In this document: positions 1 to 6,683 of the stretch, one piece after another
Position numbering within the stretch: position 1 is the stretch's first letter
Layout of the letters: each line of letters starts with the position of its first letter
Source: an uncultured Lentibacter sp.
GTDB lineage: Bacteria > Pseudomonadota > Alphaproteobacteria > Rhodobacterales > Rhodobacteraceae
Assembly (NCBI GenBank): GCA_947497495.1
Contig: CANMGT010000009.1
Location: forward strand, 36,093-100,092
DNA length: 64,000 nucleotides
Reading direction: 5' to 3'
Notes under the pieces: generated by a model
Told to the model about the DNA's origin: nothing
Database searches by the model: none
Seen by the model: only the letters and a program-made list of their open reading frames with translations
Program-made: the position numbers and the translations under genes

Positions 1-1
1 C

Positions 2-376
2 GGCGGCCAGAGACAGTTCGTGCCCCGTCCGGAGCCAAAACCGCGTGCGGGCTCGGGGCTGGCCGCGCTACAGGATCGCATTCGCGGGTCGATCAACGAG
101 GACTGGCCGATCGAGCGCATGGCCAGCGTCGCGGCCACGAGTGGGCGCACTTTGGCGAGACGGTTTCACGAAGAAGCCGGAACAACCCCGCTGAACTGGC
201 TCAAAGGCGAGCGGGTGTCGCGCGCATCAGAGCTGCTGGAAAACGGGACAATCCCGCTCTCGGATGTCTGGGAAATTTGCGGGTTCGGCTCGGCAGAAAC
301 CTTTCGCCGCGAGTTTCGCAAAACGATGGGGGTTCCGCCTGTGCGCTATAGAGAGCGTCTGGGCGCACCCCAGTGA
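2..376 (+). CDS. GlxA-type AraC-family regulator, C-terminal part (5' truncated by window edge)
   Basis: The reading frame is open from base 2, so the gene starts outside the window; only about 124 residues of the C-terminus are present. The first residues (GGQRQFVPRP) followed by two helix-turn-helix motifs (ASVAATSGRTLARRFHEEAG and LSDVWEICGFGSAETFRREF) match the AraC DNA-binding domain of GlxA-type regulators, which carry a DJ-1/PfpI-like domain at the N-terminus; that domain is not visible here. The next gene on the same strand is an omega-transaminase. GlxA/ArgR-like proteins commonly regulate amine or amino acid catabolism, so regulation of that gene is a reasonable inference, not something shown by the sequence. 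Confidence 0.85.
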   Translation, partial: GGQRQFVPRPEPKPRAGSGLAALQDRIRGSINEDWPIERMASVAATSGRTLARRFHEEAGTTPLNWLKGERVSRASELLENGTIPLSDVWEICGFGSAETFRREFRKTMGVPPVRYRERLGAPQ

Positions 377-390
377 GATAGGCGGGCAGA

Positions 391-426
391 GGCCAAGGGC
401 GACAGTGGCCAAGGGCGACAGTGGCC
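391..426. repeat. 16-bp tandem duplication in intergenic region
   Basis: The unit ggccaagggcgacagt occurs twice head to tail (391-406 and 407-422) and is followed by ggcc, the start of a third copy. It lies just after the AraC-type gene and before the aminotransferase. Nothing indicates a function; replication slippage is the simplest origin. Confidence 0.8.
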
Positions 427-615
427 GTAAAAACTTGTTGGTTTTCGGCGCTCAATCATGCTTAAACGCGTGCACGACCTTGGCAATAAAGGCATTGCGC
501 GCTGCTGCTTGGGGGAGCGGAGCTGTCTGCTCACTTGCTTGGCCCTTTGGCCCAAAGCGCGCAAACGGCTCCTTTACATCACAGGCGGCGCGCCGCCAAA
601 GCCGAAGGGTTAGCC

Positions 616-1989
616 ATGCTACACAACGACAAACTCGAACAGTGGGATCGCGAGAACTTTTTCCACGCCTCAACACACCTTGCAGAGTTCGCGCGGGGCA
701 ATGTGCCTCAGCGCATCATCACGGGCGGCTCGGGCTGCCACATCGAAGACCGCGACGGAAACCGCCTGCTGGACGCTTTCGCAGGGCTTTACTGCGTCAA
801 CGTCGGCTACGGGCGTGGCGAAATTGCCGAAGCGATTGCTGAACAAGCGCGCGAGCTGGCCTATTATCACTCCTACGTTGGCCACGGCACCGAGGCCTCT
901 ATCACGCTGGCGAAAATGGTGCTTGATCGTGCGCCTGACAACATGTCGAAAGTCTATTTCGGCCAGTCCGGCTCGGACGCGAACGAGACCAACGTGAAGC
1001 TGATCTGGTATTACAACAACATTCTCGGCCGCCCGCAGAAAAAGAAGATCATCTCGCGCTGGCGCGGCTACCATGGCTCGGGGCTGATGACAGGCTCGCT
1101 GACGGGGCTTGAGCTGTTTCACAAGAAGTTTGACTTGCCGCTGGAGCAGGTCAAGCACACGGAAGCGCCGTTTTACTTTCAGCGGGCCGACTTGGCGCAG
1201 AGCGAGCCCGAGTTTGTCGCGCATTGCGTGGCCGAGCTTGAGGCGATGATCGCGCGCGAAGGGGCCGACACGATTGCGGCGTTTATCGGCGAGCCAGTGC
1301 TGGGGACGGGGGGCATCGTGCCGCCGCCCGCGGGCTACTGGCCGGCTATTCAAGCGGTGCTGGACAAGCATGACATCCTGCTTGTGGCTGACGAAGTTGT
1401 CACCGGCTTTGGCCGTTTGGGGACGATGTTCGGCTCCGAGCACTACGGCATGCGCCCTGATCTGATCACCATTGCCAAGGGGCTGACATCGGCCTATGCG
1501 CCGCTGTCCGGCTCGATCGTTTCGGAAAAGATGTGGGCTGTGCTGGAGCGGGGCACCGACGAGAACGGCCCTATCGGCCACGGCTGGACATATTCCGCGC
1601 ACCCGATTGGCGCGGCGGCGGGTGTGGCCAACCTTGAGCTGATCGACAAGCTGGGGCTGGTTCAAAACGCGGGCACTGTTGGGGGCTATCTGAACGCGCA
1701 GATGCGCGCAGCGCTGGCCGACCATGCGCATGTTGGCGACGTGCGCGGCGAGGGCATGCTCTGCGCTGTCGAGTTTGTGGCGGATAAAGACAGCCGCAGG
1801 TTTTATGACGCGTCTGACAAAATCGGGCCGCAGATTGCAGCCAAGCTTCTGGAGCAAAACAATGTCATCGCGCGGGCCATGCCGCAGGGCGATATCCTGG
1901 GCTTTGCCCCGCCGTTTTGCCTGACGAAGGACGAGGCGGACACGGTTGTTGCAGCGACTGTGCAGGCTGTGACGAGCGTTTTGGGCTGA
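616..1989 (+). CDS. Class III PLP-dependent aminotransferase (omega-transaminase)
   Basis: 457 residues, the normal length for class III omega-amino-acid:pyruvate transaminases. I place the start at ATG 616 because GAAGGG lies just upstream and the protein then begins MLHNDKLEQWDRENFFHAST, as in this family. Visible features are the substrate-pocket motif GLYCVNVGYGR, the cofactor-phosphate motif GQSGSDANETN, the acidic pair in ADEVVTGFGR, and the PLP lysine in TIAKGLTSAYAPL (Lys288). The enzyme should move an amino group from an amine or omega-amino acid to pyruvate or another keto acid; the substrate cannot be read. An in-frame upstream start at 535 is possible but lacks support. The neighbouring GlxA-type regulator suggests amine or polyamine use. 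Confidence 0.9.
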   Translation: MLHNDKLEQWDRENFFHASTHLAEFARGNVPQRIITGGSGCHIEDRDGNRLLDAFAGLYCVNVGYGRGEIAEAIAEQARELAYYHSYVGHGTEASITLAKMVLDRAPDNMSKVYFGQSGSDANETNVKLIWYYNNILGRPQKKKIISRWRGYHGSGLMTGSLTGLELFHKKFDLPLEQVKHTEAPFYFQRADLAQSEPEFVAHCVAELEAMIAREGADTIAAFIGEPVLGTGGIVPPPAGYWPAIQAVLDKHDILLVADEVVTGFGRLGTMFGSEHYGMRPDLITIAKGLTSAYAPLSGSIVSEKMWAVLERGTDENGPIGHGWTYSAHPIGAAAGVANLELIDKLGLVQNAGTVGGYLNAQMRAALADHAHVGDVRGEGMLCAVEFVADKDSRRFYDASDKIGPQIAAKLLEQNNVIARAMPQGDILGFAPPFCLTKDEADTVVAATVQAVTSVLG

Positions 1990-2002
1990 TTTCAAGAAAG
2001 GT

Positions 2003-2022
2003 GTGGGGGCGGTTGCCCCCAC
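2003..2022. terminator. Hairpin between convergent genes
   Basis: A perfect 8-bp stem (gtgggggc / gcccccac) with loop ggtt sits between the transaminase stop and the stop of the convergent acyl-CoA ligase. It probably serves both directions. The T-rich tail on either side is weak. Confidence 0.6.
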
Positions 2023-2025
2023 GCT

Positions 2026-3657
2026 CTATTCTAACTCGGCGGCTGTTTTGCGCAGTTCGAATTTCTGGATCTTGCCTGTCGAGGTTTTGGGCAGCTCTTC
2101 AAAAACCACGCGCTTGGGGGTTTTGAAGCCTGCAAGGCGTTCGCGCACAAAGCTTATCAGCTCTTGCTCGGTGGCTGAGGCGCCTGGCTTTAATTCGACA
2201 AAGGCGCAGGGCACTTCGCCCCATTTCTCGTCGGGCTTGGCGACCACAGCGCAGAGCGACACGGCAGGGTGTTTGGCGAGCGCGTTCTCGACTTCAACCG
2301 AGCTGACATTTTCACCACCCGAAATGATGATGTCCTTGGAGCGATCCATGATTTGCAGGTAAGTGTCGGGGTGTTGCACCGCGATGTCGCCGGAGTGAAA
2401 GTAGCCGTCGCGGAAGGCTTCGCGCGTGGCTTCGGGGTTCTTCAGGTAGCCTTTCATAACGGTATGGCCGCGGATCATGATCTCGCCTTGAGTGATGCTG
2501 TCATGCGGGGCGGGTTTGTGTGTTTCGGGGTCAAGCACCACAGCTTCATCCATCATCGGCATCAAAACACCGGTGCGCGCCTTGATGGCGTAACGCTCTT
2601 CATCGGGGTGGTCATCCCAACGGGAGCGCCAGAGGCATTCTGTGATGTGGCCGTAGGTTTCTGTGAGGCCATAGACCTGAGTGACGTTGAACCCGAGAGG
2701 CTCGACACCTTGCAGGGTCGCGGCAGGTGGCGGGGCGCCCGCAGTGAAGACTTGCACGGTGTGGTCAAACGTGCGGCGCTCGCTTTCGGGGGCGTTGACC
2801 AGCGAGTTGAGCACAATCGGCGCGCCGCCAAAGTGTGTGACGCCCTCATCGGCGATCGCATCAAAGATGGCTTTGGCTGTGATGTCGCGCAGGCAAACGA
2901 TTGTTCCGCCGAGCATCGGCATCATCCAGCTGTGGTTCCAGCCATTGCAGTGAAACAGCGGCACGATGGTGAGGTAGATAGGGCGCAGCACGAGTTGCCA
3001 GCTGACGACGGTGCCCATTGTCATCAGGTAAGCGCCGCGATGGTGATAGACGACGCCTTTGGGGCGGCCTGTGGTGCCGGAGGTATAGTTGAGCGCGAGG
3101 CTTTCCCATTCGTCTTGCGGCATGATCCATTTGAACTTCGCATCACCTGTTGCAAGGAAGTCTTCGTAGGTTGTGTAGCGCCCCGTTGCGGTGTGGCCTG
3201 CTTCAACGTCGGGCACTTCGATGATCTGGGGCTTGTCACCTTCCATCAGCTCGAGCGCGGCTTCGACGGCTGGCAAAAACTCGGTGTCCACCAGCGCGAG
3301 CCTGGATTCGCCGTGGCCCAAGATGTAGGCGATGGTGTCAACGTCGAGCCGCGTGTTGACGGCGTTGAGAACCGCCGAACAGGCCGGCACGCCAAAATGC
3401 GCTTCGACGTGGGCGGGAATGTTGGGCAACACTGTCGTGACAACATCGCCCGGCTTGATGCCCGCCTGAACCAGCGCAGAGGCAAGCTGGCTGACGCGCG
3501 CGTAATATTCGGCGTAGGTTTTGCGGTGCGCGCCGTAAATGACTGCAAGGCGGTCGGGGTAAATATACGAGGCGCGTTTGAGGTGTGAAAGCGGCGTCAG
3601 CGCCACGTAGTTTGCGGCCGTTTTCTCAAGCCCTGTTTCGTCACGCATCCAGCCCAT
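2026..3657 (-). CDS. Acyl-CoA ligase, AMP-forming (DmdB-like)
   Basis: 543 residues, ANL superfamily. The AMP-binding P-loop YTSGTTGRPKG is at residues 191-201, the hinge motif DRSKDIIISGGENVSS follows in the C-terminal half, and the catalytic lysine is Lys529 in PKTSTGKIQK. The enzyme activates a carboxylic acid to acyl-CoA via an acyl-adenylate. The N-terminus and overall length resemble 3-methylmercaptopropionate-CoA ligase DmdB of roseobacters, which also takes short and medium fatty acids. DmdB assignment is an inference by resemblance; a general medium-chain acyl-CoA ligase is the alternative. It is transcribed divergently from the EamA permease and lies 3 kb from the beta-oxidation unit. 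Confidence 0.88.
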   Translation of the reverse strand: MGWMRDETGLEKTAANYVALTPLSHLKRASYIYPDRLAVIYGAHRKTYAEYYARVSQLASALVQAGIKPGDVVTTVLPNIPAHVEAHFGVPACSAVLNAVNTRLDVDTIAYILGHGESRLALVDTEFLPAVEAALELMEGDKPQIIEVPDVEAGHTATGRYTTYEDFLATGDAKFKWIMPQDEWESLALNYTSGTTGRPKGVVYHHRGAYLMTMGTVVSWQLVLRPIYLTIVPLFHCNGWNHSWMMPMLGGTIVCLRDITAKAIFDAIADEGVTHFGGAPIVLNSLVNAPESERRTFDHTVQVFTAGAPPPAATLQGVEPLGFNVTQVYGLTETYGHITECLWRSRWDDHPDEERYAIKARTGVLMPMMDEAVVLDPETHKPAPHDSITQGEIMIRGHTVMKGYLKNPEATREAFRDGYFHSGDIAVQHPDTYLQIMDRSKDIIISGGENVSSVEVENALAKHPAVSLCAVVAKPDEKWGEVPCAFVELKPGASATEQELISFVRERLAGFKTPKRVVFEELPKTSTGKIQKFELRKTAAELE

Positions 3658-3766
3658 TTGGTCTCTCCCTTAACCGTTTCCGCGCTTTACGTCGGATTTG
3701 AGACAGACTAGGCGCAATAAGTGGGTTTTGAAAAGCCCAGCAGCGACACGATTGAGGCGTTTTGAC

Positions 3767-4672
3767 GTGAGCGAGACAAAACCGATAGCAGCGGCGCTGT
3801 GGATTCTGGCCGCGATGCTGATCTTGGGGGTGATTGACAACTTCATTGTCGTCATGGCCGAGGTTATCAGCGTTTGGCAAATGTATGTCGTGCGGCTGTG
3901 TATCTCCATCCCGCTGATTTTCGCAGCATCGCTCTTTTTGCGCGAGCGCTTCTTGCCGTTGCGCTGGGGGGCTGTGTTGCTGCGCAGCACGCTGTTTGCC
4001 TCGGCGATGCTGTTTTACTTCGCCTCATTGGCGTTTTTACCTATCGCGCAGTCGCTTGCGGGCCTGTTCACATCACCGATCATCGTTGTCACGATCACGG
4101 CGCTGTTCTTGCGCGAGCCGATCGGGGCGTTTCGCATTGGCGCCGTCATCGCTGGCTTTATTGGCACGCTGATTGTGCTGCAAGTGAGCCCGAGAAGCTT
4201 TAGCCCGCTGGTCATCATCCCCGTCATTGGCGGCGTGCTTTATGCGCTTAACGCCGTTATCACGCGGCGCATGTGCGGGGGCGAAAGCACCAGCACGCTC
4301 TTGGCGGGCACGATGGGTATGCAAGGTGTGCTGGGCCTCATCGGCATTTCGGCGATCGCGGCGTTTGGCATTGACGAGGTGAGCGGCCCGCTGGCCTTTG
4401 TGACGCGCGGCTGGGTCTGGCCGATGGAGGGCGTCGCGGCGCTGGTTGTCGCGCATGTGCTGGGCTCGATTGTGGGCGTTTTCTGCCTCACCAAAGCCTA
4501 CCAGCTTGGCGAAGCCTCGCATGTGGCGGTGTTTGAATACTCGATCATGATCTTTGGGCCAGCCTTTGCCTGGGCTTGGTTTGGCCAGAGCCTGTCGCTT
4601 GTTCAGATGGGCGGCGTTGCGCTGATTATCGCGGCGGGCGCTGTGATTGCGCTTCGCTCGAAGGCTGGGTAG
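3767..4672 (+). CDS. EamA/DMT-family permease
   Basis: About 301 residues with roughly ten hydrophobic segments in two repeats, the architecture of EamA (drug/metabolite) transporters. I prefer GTG 3767 (protein begins VSETKPIAAALWILAAM) because TTGAGG lies about 9 bases upstream and the first membrane segment follows directly; the frame is open further upstream to 3698, which would add a charged, unlikely N-terminus. Substrate unknown; relatives export amino acids, nucleosides or other metabolites. The sulfotransferase gene begins 10 bases after its stop, suggesting co-transcription. Confidence 0.85.
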   Translation: MSETKPIAAALWILAAMLILGVIDNFIVVMAEVISVWQMYVVRLCISIPLIFAASLFLRERFLPLRWGAVLLRSTLFASAMLFYFASLAFLPIAQSLAGLFTSPIIVVTITALFLREPIGAFRIGAVIAGFIGTLIVLQVSPRSFSPLVIIPVIGGVLYALNAVITRRMCGGESTSTLLAGTMGMQGVLGLIGISAIAAFGIDEVSGPLAFVTRGWVWPMEGVAALVVAHVLGSIVGVFCLTKAYQLGEASHVAVFEYSIMIFGPAFAWAWFGQSLSLVQMGGVALIIAAGAVIALRSKAG

Positions 4673-4682
4673 CTTTGCCGGT

Positions 4683-5330
4683 ATGATCATCTCTCCGGGC
4701 CGCGGCTATATTTTCGTTCACATCCCCAAGACGGGGGGCACGTCACTTGCGCTGGCGCTCGAAGAGCGAGCGATGAAGGATGATCTGATGCTGGGTGACA
4801 CGCCCAAAGCCGTGAAGCGGCGGCGTAAGTTGAAAGACGTGAAAGCCGCTGGCAGGCTTTGGAAACACTCGACGCTGGCCGACATCGAAGGGCTGGTGAG
4901 CCGCGAAGACATCGCCGAGATGCTCACGTTTACGCTGGTGCGCAACCCCTATGACAGGCTGGTGAGCTACTACCACTGGTTGCGCGCGCAGAGCTTTGAG
5001 CACCCCGCTGTGACGGTGGCGAAAACGGCTGATTTCAGCGGCTTTCTGCGGGATCCGCTTATCACGCATTCCCTGCAAACCAACCCTTACGGCGCCTATA
5101 TGCGCGATGGGGCGGGGGCCGAGCACGCATCGCATTTCATAAGGCTTGAGCATTTTGAAGAGGACGCCGCGCCGCTTTGGGAGCATCTGGGCTTCGCGTT
5201 TGAGTTGCCACGCGTGAACGCGAGCCTCCGCGCTGCCGACTATGCGCAATATTACGGCAAAGGCGACGCCGCGTTCGCCGCCGAACTCTGCGCAGAAGAC
5301 ATCGCCCGCTTTGGCTATGACTTCGGCTAA
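4683..5330 (+). CDS. Sulfotransferase family 2 protein
   Basis: 215 residues starting at ATG 4683. The N-terminal motif FVHIPKTGGTS is the 5'-phosphosulfate-binding loop of PAPS-dependent sulfotransferases, and TLVRNPYDRLVSYYHW is the second (3'-phosphate-binding) motif. Such proteins transfer sulfate from PAPS to a carbohydrate or other hydroxyl acceptor; the acceptor is unknown. The gene follows the EamA permease by 10 bases. Small bacterial family 2 sulfotransferases are often poorly characterised and may act on polysaccharides or lipids. Confidence 0.85.
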   Translation: MIISPGRGYIFVHIPKTGGTSLALALEERAMKDDLMLGDTPKAVKRRRKLKDVKAAGRLWKHSTLADIEGLVSREDIAEMLTFTLVRNPYDRLVSYYHWLRAQSFEHPAVTVAKTADFSGFLRDPLITHSLQTNPYGAYMRDGAGAEHASHFIRLEHFEEDAAPLWEHLGFAFELPRVNASLRAADYAQYYGKGDAAFAAELCAEDIARFGYDFG

Positions 5331-5476
5331 TCGCCTCAATTTGTGGCAGATTTGATGACAATTTGTCCCTTTGCCTCAAGACTGTCTTTATTGCCGCAAC
5401 AATGCCCCAATATTGCCTTTTGTCAGCCCCACAACTCTCACGAGAATCACCCTAACTGGGGCCACTGCTCATGATC

Positions 5477-5533
5477 GGCTGCTTGCCAGCGGCCACCTGA
5501 AATACCAAAAAAAAGGCTGCCTGCCAGCGGCCA
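5477..5533. repeat. Imperfect 19-bp direct repeat upstream of Hint-like gene
   Basis: ggctgcttgccagcggcca (5477-5495) and ggctgcctgccagcggcca (5515-5533) differ at one position and are spaced 38 bp start to start, 27 bp before the start codon of the next gene. Possible operator pair or simple duplication. Confidence 0.7.
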
Positions 5534-5559
5534 AAAAAGACAAAGCCTGGGGAAGACAC

Positions 5560-6198
5560 ATGTTTGGATGGAAAGGCGCATTGCGCCAGAAAACACGAAG
5601 ATCAACCGAAGTTTCGGGGGCCTGTGATGGCACCGGAGCGGGCGTTATGTCCGGAATTATTGCGACAACAAAAGTTGCCACAGCGATCGGCTGGCGCGAA
5701 GTCGGCTCGCTGCAAGTGGGCGATCAGGTACTGACGTTTGACAACGCATTGCAGACGCTCAAAAGCATCAGCCGCACACAGCTTTGGGACGGCGAAGGCG
5801 CCTGCCCCCGCGATTTCTGGCCCCTGTCTGTGCCTGCAGGTGCCTTGGAAAATATCCGCCCGATGATGCTTTTGGGTAAACAGGGCGTCATGCTTGAGAG
5901 TGACATCGCGGAAGAGCTTTACGGCGATCCGTTCGCGCTGATCCCTGCCGCTGCCCTTGAGGGTGTGCATGGCATTGAGCGTGTCTACCCGAACGATCCT
6001 ATCGAAGTGATCACCCTGCATTTTGAAGAAGCGCAGGTTGTGTTTGCCGAGAACGGCACGCTGATGTTTTGCGCGGCTGGCGGTGACTTGCTTGAAATGG
6101 CAGCGAAGCCAAAAACCGAGAGCAAAGCCTACAACATGCTGCCGGAAAGAAACGCCAGCAAGCTTGTTCAGGATGCGCCGCTCTCCCTCTGCGCCTGA
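5560..6198 (+). CDS. Degenerate Hint (Hedgehog/intein)-like protein
   Basis: 212 residues from ATG 5560, preceded by GGGGAAG. The segment SGIIATTKVATAIGWREVGSL followed by QVGDQVLTFDN aligns with the Hint A block (normally CFTPGTxIxTxxGxxxVxxLxxGDxVxTxD), but the catalytic Cys is absent: the aligned residues are Ile-Ala. The SPxHR block is also lost (GKQGV), while the following EELYGDPFALIPAAAL and VITLHFEEAQVVFAENG still match the family. It is therefore probably a Hint-fold protein unable to self-process. The frame is open upstream to 5371, but that region carries direct repeats and does not look coding. Function unknown; a structural or secreted role is a guess. Confidence 0.7.
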   Translation: MFGWKGALRQKTRRSTEVSGACDGTGAGVMSGIIATTKVATAIGWREVGSLQVGDQVLTFDNALQTLKSISRTQLWDGEGACPRDFWPLSVPAGALENIRPMMLLGKQGVMLESDIAEELYGDPFALIPAAALEGVHGIERVYPNDPIEVITLHFEEAQVVFAENGTLMFCAAGGDLLEMAAKPKTESKAYNMLPERNASKLVQDAPLSLCA

Positions 6199-6225
6199 GC
6201 TTTCACCCGTAGATTTCCTTCAAAG

Positions 6226-6255
6226 AAAGGCGCGCCACAGCAAGGCGCGCCTTTT
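6226..6255 (+). terminator. Rho-independent terminator of the Hint-like gene
   Basis: A 9-bp GC stem (aggcgcgcc / ggcgcgcct) with a short loop is followed directly by a run of T, 28 bp after the stop codon. Confidence 0.88.
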
Positions 6256-6627
6256 TGCTTTTCCGCTCAGAGCAACGGTTGCGCGCATTTTACTAAGATT
6301 GTTCCTAGCTTGGGAACTATGGCCAAAACTTGCCCTAATTGCGCCCAACCTTGCCCGCAACTGGGGGGCAGTATGAGGGCACTGCAAGAGATCGCCTGCC
6401 AGCGACTCAACACTTGGGGAAGACTAGAGATTAGTCGCGAGCCCTGCTGCATTTGGTGAAGGAGAGAGCCCCATTTGCCGCAGGGTAAACGCCCGAGCGC
6501 GTGTTGCGCTTTATGGCCTGGTGAACGCTGGCAGAGCACGAACTCTGGTCTGGTTTGCTGGGCTGCGTTATGTCTAATCCCCGCCCGCAAGGGCATCATG
6601 CGCAGACACTCTTGCCGAGATCAGAAG
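6256..6627. other. Intergenic stretch without a convincing gene
   Basis: About 370 bp between two convergent units. I find no open frame with a good start signal and protein-like composition. The only candidate, ATG 6373 behind a G-run, ends after about 28 codons. There are small hairpins (gttcc/ggaac at 6301-6317; gccc-gcaa-gggc near 6585), but I cannot match the stretch to 6S, SRP, tmRNA or RNase P RNA. It could hold an unannotated small RNA ending at the hairpin that follows. Confidence 0.5.
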
Positions 6628-6657
6628 AAAGGGAGCGCTGTTGCCAGTGCTCCCTTT
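6628..6657. terminator. Hairpin at the 3' end of the beta-oxidation operon
   Basis: aaagggagc (6628-6636) pairs with gctcccttt (6649-6657). On the minus strand it lies 27 bp past the fadB-type stop; on the plus strand it is followed by cagttttt. It could end transcripts from both directions. Confidence 0.7.
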
Positions 6658-6683
6658 CAGTTTTTCAAGCGGTTTGACGTAGC

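Noticed and set aside
670..2022. Long minus-strand frame opposite the aminotransferase
   Set aside because: It is the antisense image of a well-supported gene; its Arg/His/Val-rich composition is typical of such shadows.
6373..6460. Short frame (about 28 codons) behind a G-run in the intergenic stretch
   Set aside because: Too short, no conserved-looking composition, and the G-run is not a clear ribosome-binding site.
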